Source: Treponema sp.
Lineage (GTDB): Bacteria > Spirochaetota > Spirochaetia > Treponematales > Breznakiellaceae
DNA length: 15,513 nucleotides
Direction: 5' to 3'
Assembly (NCBI GenBank): GCA_031281685.1
Contig: JAITFA010000031.1
Location: 1-15,513, forward strand
Position numbers and translations under genes: made by a program. Position 1 is the stretch's first letter. Each line of letters opens with the position of its first letter. The notes beneath the pieces are model-generated. The model worked only from the letters and a program-made list of their open reading frames with translations. It searched no databases and was not told the origin of the DNA. Positions 8,901 through 15,079 of this stretch are shown in pieces.

Positions 8901-10561
8901 AAATCGGTCGTGAGAAACAGGTCGCCGCTCAACAAGATTCGCTCAAGCTGAATGGGCAAGCTGGGGATTTCAGGCGGACTGACAAAGGGTGCGGCGATAC
9001 TCAGTAGCATATCTGGTGAAATCGTATCCAGCGCGACGCTCAGTTCCAGATGCTGAGGCGCGTAATCAAGAAACCCGTCTATAGCTATTCTCGCGTCCGC
9101 ATTTTCCTGTTGCGCCATAGAGAGCGTCAGGCTCACGTCCTGTTCAGTGAAACGCGCCGACGCGCTCACCCCGCTGAAACGTGTCGTGCCAAAGCGGAGC
9201 GCACCGTTATCAAGCGTGATTTCATCGTTATGCAGACGTAAGGCAACGTCTGCGGCTAATTTTTCCGTGCCGGAAAGACTGAAATCCGAAAGCGCGAGAT
9301 TTCCTTCCACCTCCAACGCTTTGAACCCTAGGCTTCCCTTAAACTCAGCCCTTCCTTGTAGGGCAAGCAGACTGTCAGGAAAGGTCGCTTTAGGGATATT
9401 CACCGAGAGCGAATCAAAGACAATGCGTTCCATGCTGCCTTCGCCGTCTATGGCAAACGAGGAACCTCCCAGTACTAGATCAAAGCCTGAGCTGTTTGTG
9501 CCGCTTACGTTCAGGTCTGAGAGGCGAAAGCCTGTGGGTAGAGCGCCTGAAAGCGAGAGCGCGTAAGAGAGGCCTGCCTGCGCGTTGTTCTCGAAAAACA
9601 AAAAGCCGGAGGTATTGATGAAGAGCAGGCGATTAAACTGCTCCAGCTCGCCGTCAAGTGAGATAAGCCGCACTGGTACGAAGTTTTCACAGCGGAATGT
9701 TCCCACCAGATGGCCAGAGTCAAGCTCGTAGTCTGCGGATAGGTCAAAGGGAGCGGTATCGTTGATCTTGGTCAACTTAACAACGTTATCTCCGAACATC
9801 GCATTAATTGTGAGCGATGAGGCGAAGCTGCCGACTGAGCTGGTAAGCGAAGCCACGTTCAGGTTCGCAGTGGCGTTCCTGAAATCAAGGGCGCTGTCTC
9901 CATTAACACGGTTTTTCATGCTGAACGTGATTGGCGCCGCGCCGGACGCGCTGTCTCTGGTGTCAGACACCGCTGCTAAGCTGGCTCTGACACTCCAGTC
10001 TCCCCGAAAAACGAGCCTGTTTCCCCGTAGCGACACGTCGAAGCTCAACTTATCAAGCTGGAAGGAGTTTTCGCTCATTGAAACTGTGGCTGCGCCGTTT
10101 CTCAGCTTGACCCGAATTCCCGTATCAAAAAAACTAACGTTGCTTGTATTCGTATTCGTGAACAGGGCGAGGATATCGGCGTCTCGCTCTGTATCGAGAT
10201 GGATAACCGGATTATCCATTGATATTGCCTGAACAAGGCCCGGATCGCCCTTCAGCAGACGAATAGGCGACCATGAAAGCCTGAGCCGTGATACGCTAAG
10301 GAGCGGCGCATCCGCGCCTGCTATAACAAGGTCTTTGATGTCGAGCGTTCCAAAGATCGACGGTCCCATGGAACTATAGCGTATATCACGCCCTATGAAC
10401 CCCTCGGCTTCCTGTATGAGGCTATCACGAAGCGCTATCATACGCTCACGCATAGCTTCTTGCAGAGGCCGCAGGAGGAATGTTGTAACAACAACCATGC
10501 ACACAAAAATAAGAATTTCGATACTGATTCTAAAAAAACGGGGAATTTTTAACGAATTCAT
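5957..10561 (-). CDS. tamB: TamB-family (DUF490) envelope translocation/lipid-transport protein
   Basis: TamB-type proteins are AsmA-like, anchored in the inner membrane and spanning the periplasm as a long β-groove. They are implicated in phospholipid transport to the outer membrane and work with a BamA-family barrel. From the ATG at 10561 the protein has 1534 residues. It begins with a basic stretch and one transmembrane helix (about residues 10-31, rich in Ile, Val, Phe and Leu). Over 1100 residues of repetitive β-strand sequence follow. The C-terminal TamB domain (about 1150-1534) has the typical stretch around 1260-1350 (SGEIFYFQ, SFYIREGLLSF, EPRISARAEL, SNPPLSQMEILSYLGQSF) and ends in a barrel-like strand (ISVSLIWRRSF). 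A GTG at 10588 would add nine residues, but neither start has a strong ribosome site; GGGGC precedes the ATG. It is first in the operon and directly before bamA, as in TP0325 and BB0794. No separate tamA is seen, so partnering with BamA is inferred. Confidence 0.93.
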   Translation of the reverse strand: MNSLKIPRFFRISIEILIFVCMVVVTTFLLRPLQEAMRERMIALRDSLIQEAEGFIGRDIRYSSMGPSIFGTLDIKDLVIAGADAPLLSVSRLRLSWSPIRLLKGDPGLVQAISMDNPVIHLDTERDADILALFTNTNTSNVSFFDTGIRVKLRNGAATVSMSENSFQLDKLSFDVSLRGNRLVFRGDWSVRASLAAVSDTRDSASGAAPITFSMKNRVNGDSALDFRNATANLNVASLTSSVGSFASSLTINAMFGDNVVKLTKINDTAPFDLSADYELDSGHLVGTFRCENFVPVRLISLDGELEQFNRLLFINTSGFLFFENNAQAGLSYALSLSGALPTGFRLSDLNVSGTNSSGFDLVLGGSSFAIDGEGSMERIVFDSLSVNIPKATFPDSLLALQGRAEFKGSLGFKALEVEGNLALSDFSLSGTEKLAADVALRLHNDEITLDNGALRFGTTRFSGVSASARFTEQDVSLTLSMAQQENADARIAIDGFLDYAPQHLELSVALDTISPDMLLSIAAPFVSPPEIPSLPIQLERILLSGDLFLTTDFTRFSWNAPQCAIDITDKGRLFSGSLYGVDQRVEMANSSINLLGQTIMTSGTVDFTDIDDVSFSLAAVLRDTPYSLEGTLLDLKSLSIRGSYGLNVSLSMPSPGSYSGYITMDNLPVFLNEQQYTRISLTTSGRYTGPDSWSLDLERFEVADIPTPTSEASSLSLTGKADQIGAFFTNLFFDDGRGALNGAINVSWNRDFSTISGDLRLDNVNEQYELSGSFINQALMLRLDGTDMQLARFLPQSWGAVVSGSAELQWMAGTATAPETAPLSTAGNPSTYTASFIEKTSAYMKDSFTVDIDLRSLSATVSGTDLKLSADVSLNTDRLVIQNTQARYGGLLVEVPLIQAERGEGRAEGSITARMEDSLNMDIACDLDIDFKPIPSWFELEEALNSFDGLLSVDTFNVDSFQIEEPFTFSFSRNHSLISLRGGPRDMIRLRFSDNGDFYAALSSPSPVRGSLIGSLKDKRIEAQVPDLYVDLPALWRLLPSIVTDIIDIPGGFLTASVEISGPMADPEFFGIAEGNSVRLMIPQFLSHTVRPVPIRLLIDGNEMRFDPIPAGVGSGQGMVSAWFRIDRWIPNVFNLNIQVPAETPIPVDFELMGIIASGYASGNLNLAMTEDMVFNATGDLVAQDTDITINAEKLVALQLDAPASANDRIVTNFTIRSGRKVLFIWPNKDFPILQAYAGLGDTIRIENDSISRRFSLVGDINLRSGEIFYFQRSFYIREGLLSFNENEVQFEPRISARAELRDQSSEGMVTISMIIDESPLKSFTARFASNPPLSQMEILSYLGQSFIGDSTQTATGSEFSQSRLLASTTDLFAQSWVVRDIERWVRDVLFLDMFSFRTQILQNAASQLMGQNQGNTVSGGTSSSGGAALGFGNYLDNTNVFVGKYLDPNMFLQAMVSLRYDENRTAAAQGRLTLGGYAVEADIGFELRAPWMDVRLSIVPIHFERLFVDDISVSLIWRRSFYGLKDLFNSGG

Positions 10562-10633
10562 AAGCCCCGACTGTTCAGCTACTAACACGTCTTTAATCTA
10601 TCATAAAAAGCTCGGTCAATGCTATGATGCGGC
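10562..10633. promoter_or_regulatory. Divergent promoter region between tamB and tmk
   Basis: This is the only non-coding DNA between the leftward tamB operon and rightward tmk, so promoters for both are expected here. TATGAT occurs on the minus strand at 10605-10600 and on the plus strand at 10623-10628, both good matches to a -10 box. They form a six-base inverted repeat separated by 17 bases. Neither has a convincing -35 box; each one's -35 position falls on the complement of the other's -10. The minus-strand box would start tamB mRNA near 10593, about 32 bases before the ATG. The plus-strand box would start mRNA at about the tmk ATG itself. The assignment of individual boxes is tentative. 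Confidence 0.35.
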
Positions 10634-11260
10634 ATGGACATCATCCCCAATTTTGTTGTGTTTGAAGGCGCTGATGGAAGCGGCACCTCAACTCAGCTTG
10701 AGCTACTCGAAGGATTCTTTCATAGCCACCAGAATAACGAAGGCCCGCGCCTGTATTGTACCGCTGAACCAACCAACAGCCCCATTGGGAGCCTGATCCG
10801 GCGGTCCCTGCGCGGCGAAACCCAACTGGACGCAAAAACACTGGCTTATCTCTTTGCCGCTGACCGTAACGAACATCTTTTCACACCCAACGGCATTATC
10901 GAGCGTTGCGCTCGCGGAGAACTGGTGGTCTGCGACCGCTATGTTCTCTCATCACTCGTGTATCAGGGCCTCACCTGCGGGGAAGAACTGCCCGCGAACC
11001 TGAATGCTGCCTTCCCCCTGCCGTCGCTACTCCTGTACTTTGATATTGACAGCGAGCTTGCCGCTAAACGCATGGAAGAGCGTCCGCTTAAGGATATTTA
11101 CGAAGCCCTTGAGTTTCAGACGAAGGTACGGGAACGTTATCAGGCGCTTTTGCCCCGTTTTGCCGCAGCCGGCGTGCGCGTTGAACGCATCGATGCCTCT
11201 GCAAGCGTAACTGAGGTCATGGCGACAGTACGCCAATTATTGACGACTCCCCTTGCCTAA
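10634..11260 (+). CDS. tmk: Thymidylate kinase (dTMP kinase) with unusual P-loop
   Basis: Thymidylate kinase phosphorylates dTMP to dTDP in the cytoplasm, an essential step in dTTP synthesis. At 208 residues it has the family's usual size. Visible motifs are the N-terminal β-strand and P-loop (FVVFEGADGSGTSTQ, 9-21), the EPT substrate motif (45-47) followed by SPIG, Arg78 in a FAADR motif, and DRY at 101-103 followed by the usual SSLVYQG stretch. The P-loop lysine is replaced by Thr18 (codon ACC). In the LID region (145-157) the usual Asp-Arg pair reads Asp-Ile. The ATG at 10634 is the only sensible start: an in-frame TGA lies at 10625-10627 and the P-loop begins almost at once. No Shine-Dalgarno sequence precedes it. 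The gene appears to be transcribed alone, divergent from tamB, with a possible weak terminator at its stop. Family assignment is firm; normal catalytic competence is inferred. Confidence 0.92.
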   Translation: MDIIPNFVVFEGADGSGTSTQLELLEGFFHSHQNNEGPRLYCTAEPTNSPIGSLIRRSLRGETQLDAKTLAYLFAADRNEHLFTPNGIIERCARGELVVCDRYVLSSLVYQGLTCGEELPANLNAAFPLPSLLLYFDIDSELAAKRMEERPLKDIYEALEFQTKVRERYQALLPRFAAAGVRVERIDASASVTEVMATVRQLLTTPLA

Positions 11261-11274
11261 AGGCTAGGACTTTT
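11251..11274 (+). terminator. Possible weak terminator overlapping the tmk stop codon
   Basis: CCTTGCC (11251-11257) can pair with GGCTAGG (11262-11268), giving six pairs and one T·T mismatch. The loop TAAA contains the tmk stop codon. TTTT follows at 11271-11274 after AC. The stem is short and the T-run brief, so termination would be partial at best. Confidence 0.3.
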
Positions 11275-11411
11275 GCCGCAAGCCGCTGGTCTGAAGCGTA
11301 GCTTTGCGGGCCGGTTTAGCCACATGGTTGGCGTAGCGAGCGAAACGCTGGGGTCTCTGACCCCGACATAACTATAAAAGAAACGCCGATATTCAAACAG
11401 GAGTTGCATAT
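11261..11411. repeat. Structured intergenic stretch between tmk and the exported-protein gene
   Basis: These 151 bases hold at least two hairpins. The first spans 11276-11309: outer arms CCGCAA (11276-11281) and TTGCGG (11304-11309), with an inner CGCT/AGCG pair and a GGTCTGA loop. The second is a perfect 6-bp stem with a 3-base loop, GGGGTC-TCT-GACCCC, at 11350-11364. Words recur between the halves: CGCTGGTCTGA in the first resembles CGCTGGGGTCTCTGA in the second, and GCGTAGC occurs in both. This suggests a partly duplicated or dispersed repeat element. No T-run follows either hairpin. A possible -10 box TATAAA lies at 11373-11378 without a recognisable -35. I see no ORF, tRNA or known riboswitch core here. 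Confidence 0.4.
11403..11408 (+). promoter_or_regulatory. Ribosome binding site region of the exported-protein gene
   Basis: An AGGAG sequence begins at about 11399 and ends just before TTGCATAT, eight bases ahead of the ATG at 11412. It fixes that start and supports the sense reading of this locus over the long antisense ORF. Confidence 0.5.
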
Positions 11412-12035
11412 ATGAAGATTAATCGGAACACACAGGCGCTGCTTGCGCTGCTCGCGCTCTTTTTCCTCTCTGCCCCGTGCCTGAACGCCTACATCGTCCA
11501 GTACAAGGAGCAGTTCTACCGCCTCTACCATCTCCATTACGTCCAGTACCCTGACGACACCATGGAAAACATCTACTGGCTTGAGCAGGCGCTCAAAGCC
11601 GATTTCGCAAACCCGCTTCATGCCGAAGCCCTGATCGAAAACGAGATTCAGTGGGAAAAGTACCGCTACTTGTTTATGATGCACCTTAATCTCAAAATGA
11701 TTGAGCAGTACCTCTTTCTGGGTAACAAGTGGAACAAGCGGAACGCCTACTTCTACAACGCTCCCTGGAAGGAGCAGAACCTCGACAGCCTGAACACTGC
11801 CGAAACCTGCTTCCGCACGGCGCTGGCCTACTGGAAAGACGCGCTTGAGTGGGCGACCAAGGCGCGGGACAGCCGTTTCCGCTTTATCAGCCTTAAGCGG
11901 GTGCAAAACTGGGAGGAAGAGGCGGTTCGTATTGAGCGCAAAACGCTGGACTACGAAAAAACCATCAACCGCGAGCTGGCAAGCCTGCAAGCTGTGCGGG
12001 AGCGATTCATCGCTATGGATGAACATACCTACTGA
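11412..12035 (+). CDS. Exported protein of unknown function, upstream of KtrB
   Basis: I do not recognise this 207-residue protein as a named family. It starts with a clear signal peptide (basic MKINRN, then Leu/Ala/Phe-rich to about residue 26, ending CLNA), pointing to the periplasm. Cys23 is preceded by Pro, so a lipoprotein box is unlikely. The mature part is almost all helical by eye and very rich in Tyr, Trp, Phe, Glu and Lys. Around residues 115-150 a stretch (NTAETCFRTALAYWKDALEW) looks like a TPR-type helix pair, and the last 45 residues are charged and could be a coiled coil. AGGAG lies 8 bases before the ATG. Its TGA stop shares one base with the ktrB ATG, so it is probably co-translated with the potassium channel genes. 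A role linked to that channel is possible but not shown. A longer antisense frame exists but lacks protein-like features. Confidence 0.8.
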   Translation: MKINRNTQALLALLALFFLSAPCLNAYIVQYKEQFYRLYHLHYVQYPDDTMENIYWLEQALKADFANPLHAEALIENEIQWEKYRYLFMMHLNLKMIEQYLFLGNKWNKRNAYFYNAPWKEQNLDSLNTAETCFRTALAYWKDALEWATKARDSRFRFISLKRVQNWEEEAVRIERKTLDYEKTINRELASLQAVRERFIAMDEHTY

Positions 12036-13357
12036 TGAACTGGTTTCAACGATCAAACGCATTCTATCTGCTGACTTTTTTCATAATCATCATTAGTATT
12101 GGCAGTTTTCTGCTCAGGCTGCCCGGGGTCTGGCGCGGCGAGGGAAGTCTCAGCTTCACGGAAGCGGTATTCACCGCGTCGTCGGCAGTCTGCGTGGCCG
12201 GCTTGTCTGTGGTGAACGTATCCGACTTCAGCCGTTTCGGGCAGCTCGTGATACTGTTTCTCATCCAAACCGGCGGCTTGGGCATCATCAGCTTTAGTTC
12301 CATTCTGCTCACCATCCCCGGTAATCGCCTCGCCATGATACAGCGAACCACGATTCAGAGTTTTTACATTGATGGCGTTGAATACCGTCCTCGAATCATC
12401 GTGCGGAACATCATAGTCTTTACCGCCTGTATCGAAGCGGGGGGAGCGATTCTGCTTGCCCTGTTGTTTCGCGCCGCAGGGGTCAGGGACTGGCTTTTCA
12501 TGGGCGTCTTTCACGCGGTATCGGCTTTTTGCAACACTGGTATTTCTTTGTTTGAGACTGGTTTAACCGCGTTCAACCGCGATATCCCGCTTATGCTGGT
12601 CATAATTCTGCTCATACTACTTGGCGGCTTGGGCTTCATCGTGCTACAAGAGGTACTGGCTCTGCTTCGCGGGCAACGGAGTTACCTGAGCTATCACAGC
12701 CGTGTTGTTCTGGCTATGAGCGCTCTATTCGTATTTGGCGGCGCGGTTCTCTTCTATATATTAGAGCGGGGGCGGAGTTTTGGGACAATGGGAACCAGCA
12801 CGGCGCTCGTAAACGCGCTTTTCCAATCCGTGAACACTCGCAGCGGCGGCTTTGAGCTTATTGCTCAGCGCGAGCTGAGTCAGCCGTCCAAGCTACTCAC
12901 CTGTCTGCTCATGCTCATAGGCGGTGCGCCCGGTTCCATTGCCGGCGGCATCAAGATAACGATAGTCTTTGTTATTCTGGCGCTTATATTCCGCAAACCC
13001 GACTCAAACGGCGACATCAACGTGTTTCACCACCGTTTGAGCGGGGCAAGTATTCACAAGGCAGTGGTTTACACGCTCAAGGCGTTAGTGCTGTTGCTGC
13101 TTTGTATTAGTGCTTTAACCGTGCTTGAAGGTCTTGCGGGACAAAGTCTCGGATCGCTTGTGTTTGAGGTGTTTTCCGCCTTTGGTACAGTGGGTCTAAC
13201 CCTCGGTGTCACCGGTAATTTATCCGAAGGCGGCAAATGGGTCATCATTGTCGTCATGTTCGCGGGGCGCGTCGGGCTTGTGGCTCTAGCCTTCCCAGGT
13301 CTGCGGCAGAATAAGTACGAGATAAGCTACCCGGAAGGGACGCTCTTATTAGAATAG
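12035..13357 (+). CDS. ktrB: KtrB/TrkH-family potassium uptake channel subunit
   Basis: This is the membrane pore of a Ktr/Trk potassium uptake system. At 440 residues it matches KtrB better than the longer TrkH. Four membrane-pore-membrane repeats are visible, each with a filter glycine: VCVAGL (Gly56), CNTGI (Gly169), TRSGGF (Gly272) and FGTVGL (Gly387). The motif GGAPGSIAGGIK (297-307) before repeat four matches the gating-loop region of the family. Filter one usually reads VTGL; here Ala55 replaces the Thr. The ATG overlaps the preceding stop codon by one base, so translation is likely coupled to the exported protein. The KtrA-type regulator follows after 10 bases. Whether the system uses Na+ as in some KtrB channels cannot be told. 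The symbol rests on size and on the paired KtrA; trkH is the alternative name. Confidence 0.93.
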   Translation: MNWFQRSNAFYLLTFFIIIISIGSFLLRLPGVWRGEGSLSFTEAVFTASSAVCVAGLSVVNVSDFSRFGQLVILFLIQTGGLGIISFSSILLTIPGNRLAMIQRTTIQSFYIDGVEYRPRIIVRNIIVFTACIEAGGAILLALLFRAAGVRDWLFMGVFHAVSAFCNTGISLFETGLTAFNRDIPLMLVIILLILLGGLGFIVLQEVLALLRGQRSYLSYHSRVVLAMSALFVFGGAVLFYILERGRSFGTMGTSTALVNALFQSVNTRSGGFELIAQRELSQPSKLLTCLLMLIGGAPGSIAGGIKITIVFVILALIFRKPDSNGDINVFHHRLSGASIHKAVVYTLKALVLLLLCISALTVLEGLAGQSLGSLVFEVFSAFGTVGLTLGVTGNLSEGGKWVIIVVMFAGRVGLVALAFPGLRQNKYEISYPEGTLLLE

Positions 13358-13367
13358 AGGGGTAAAT

Positions 13368-14087
13368 ATGAAACATGTTGCGATATTGGGTTTGGGGCAA
13401 TTCAGCAAAAGCGTGCTTACAGAACTACTGGAACTCAAGGTTGAGGTATTCATCATCGATAAGGACCGGCAGGCCATTGATGTCTATAAGGATATCTCCG
13501 CTCACGCTGCGGTGGTGGATATCCTCACGATTGATAACCTCCGTAGGATACTGCCCGAATCCACTGACGCGGTGATCATTGACATGGGCAACAGTATTGA
13601 GGCGTCGATACTGGCCACGAGCTACTGCGCTAAACTGCATGTCAAAACCATTATCGCTAAGGCTGAAACCAGCGCTCACGCCGAGATTCTGGAGCTAGTC
13701 GGCGCGACTAAAGTCGTGTTTCCGGATAAAGAAGCGGCAAAGCGGATCACACCAATCCTGCTCTCGTCGGTATTGCTGAACTATCTTCCGGTAAGCGGCA
13801 ATCTGGTCATCGCCGAGCTGCCGGTGCCAGACGTGCTGATCGGCAAAACCCTGATTAGCGCCGAACTGCGCCGGCGCTACCAGCTTAACCTGCTGTCGAT
13901 ACGCGAAACCGAGGGTGAATTCGCCGCCTGTGAGCCGGGGTATGTGTTCAAGCGCGGTGACATCGGCCTCTTTGCTGGTTCGGACGAAGACCTCAACCGT
14001 TTCACCACCGCGCCTGAGAAGGAAAGCTGGCGCAAGACGCTCCCTGAGCAGTTCCTTCAATTCTTTAACCGAAAACAAAAAAAATGA
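13368..14087 (+). CDS. ktrA: KtrA/TrkA-type RCK regulator of potassium uptake
   Basis: KtrA-type proteins form a cytoplasmic ring under KtrB and open or close it in response to nucleotides. The 239 residues give one RCK_N (Rossmann) domain, about 1-125, and one RCK_C domain, about 140-220. This is the single-unit KtrA plan, not the doubled TrkA of E. coli. The nucleotide loop is GLGQFS (8-13), where the third glycine of GxGxxG is Ser13. Asp31 at the end of strand β2 fits ribose binding. The stretch ATKVVFPDKEAAKRI has the family's typical bridge between the two domains. AGGGG lies about 5 bases before the ATG at 13368. The gene ends in an A8 run, and its TGA overlaps the dus ATG by four bases. 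Neighbouring ktrB supports the assignment. Confidence 0.93.
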   Translation: MKHVAILGLGQFSKSVLTELLELKVEVFIIDKDRQAIDVYKDISAHAAVVDILTIDNLRRILPESTDAVIIDMGNSIEASILATSYCAKLHVKTIIAKAETSAHAEILELVGATKVVFPDKEAAKRITPILLSSVLLNYLPVSGNLVIAELPVPDVLIGKTLISAELRRRYQLNLLSIRETEGEFAACEPGYVFKRGDIGLFAGSDEDLNRFTTAPEKESWRKTLPEQFLQFFNRKQKK

Positions 14088-15079
14088 GTCTCTATAGACC
14101 GCTCTGTATTGGCAGCCTTTCCCTGCCCGGCAATCTCTTCCTCGCGCCAGTAGCTGGCTATACCGACCGCGCCTTCCGGTCAATCTGCATTGAACAGGGA
14201 GCGGACTTCACCTGTACCGAACTGGTTTCTTCTGAGGCGCTCGTCCGGGGCGGCGTGAAAACCCAGACCCTTTTCCGCCGCGCCCATAACGAAAGCCGCT
14301 ATGCCGTTCAGCTTTTCGGCTCTGATCCAGACGTGATGTACCGTGCCACTGCCATGCTTGCCCCTCAGCGCCCCGATCTGGTGGATATAAACTGCGGCTG
14401 TCCGGTTCCTAAAGTGGTGAAGACTGGTTCCGGCGCGGCGTTGACCCGCGATCCTGAGCGGCTGGCTCGCATTGTCGAAGCTGTGATTCGCGCCTCACGG
14501 GAACACCTGAACAACACGCCGGTAAGCGTAAAGATTCGCTCCGGCTGGGATGCCCAGACCATCAACTACCGTGAGAGCGCCGATGTTGCCCTAGCAGCTG
14601 GCGCGTCAATGATAGCCCTTCATGCCCGAACCCGCGCTCAGGGCTACGAAGGCAGAAGCGATTGGTCGCATATCGCCGACTTGGTATCCCGTGTTTCCGT
14701 ACCAGTCGCTGGCAGCGGGGACCTTTTCGCCCCGCAAGACGCGGCGGCCATGCTCGAACAAACCGCTTGCGCCGCTGTGATGTTTGCGCGAGGCGCTCTC
14801 GGCAACCCCTTCATATTCGCCGAAACCCGTTCCCTGCTTCTCACTGGTTCCTACGCAATCCCGCCCCTGCAAGACCGGATAGCGGTAGCTTTCCGCCAGC
14901 TTGCATTACTGGCTAACAATGTGGGAGAAAAGAGCGCGTGTCTTGAGATGCGGAAACACTTCTGCGCCTACACCCACGGCGTAGCTGGCGGTGCAGAACT
15001 CCGCAGGCGTCTGCTTCATGCCGACACCATTGACGCCTACCGTGCGCTCTTCGCCTTACTGCCGCAAAGCGTTCACTAA
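14084..15079 (+). CDS. dus: tRNA-dihydrouridine synthase, DusB-like
   Basis: Dus enzymes use FMN and NADPH to reduce specific uridines in tRNA to dihydrouridine. The 331-residue protein is full length. It begins with the flavin-binding APVAGYTDRAFR motif (21-32), followed by QLFGSDPDV and the active-site NCGCP with Cys106 as the expected catalytic cysteine. KIRSGWD and HARTRAQGYEGRSDW follow, both typical for the TIM barrel, then a phosphate-binding GSGD and ARGALGNPF. The C-terminal helical domain has MRKHFCAYTHG. The GSGD segment usually reads GNGD. The start lies within ktrA's end (ATGA overlap) and has no Shine-Dalgarno of its own, only an A-rich stretch, so it probably depends on ribosomes finishing ktrA. 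Subfamily is inferred; DusB-like is the best fit by length and motifs. Confidence 0.93.
   Translation: MSLYRPLCIGSLSLPGNLFLAPVAGYTDRAFRSICIEQGADFTCTELVSSEALVRGGVKTQTLFRRAHNESRYAVQLFGSDPDVMYRATAMLAPQRPDLVDINCGCPVPKVVKTGSGAALTRDPERLARIVEAVIRASREHLNNTPVSVKIRSGWDAQTINYRESADVALAAGASMIALHARTRAQGYEGRSDWSHIADLVSRVSVPVAGSGDLFAPQDAAAMLEQTACAAVMFARGALGNPFIFAETRSLLLTGSYAIPPLQDRIAVAFRQLALLANNVGEKSACLEMRKHFCAYTHGVAGGAELRRRLLHADTIDAYRALFALLPQSVH

Noticed and set aside
11261..11411. A potassium-responsive riboswitch (ydaO/c-di-AMP or K-box type) ahead of the ktr operon
   Set aside because: The stretch has hairpins but I see no match to the conserved cores of these riboswitches, and it is shorter than a typical ydaO element.
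11316..12062. A 248-codon minus-strand open frame opposite the exported-protein gene, longer than the sense gene
   Set aside because: The sense gene has a ribosome site, a signal peptide and a one-base overlap with ktrB. The antisense frame is Val/Leu-rich with no domain-like pattern and is best explained as a shadow of the sense codon bias.
13695..14183. A 162-codon minus-strand frame across the ktrA/dus junction
   Set aside because: Both genes on the plus strand are well supported; this frame is a shadow.
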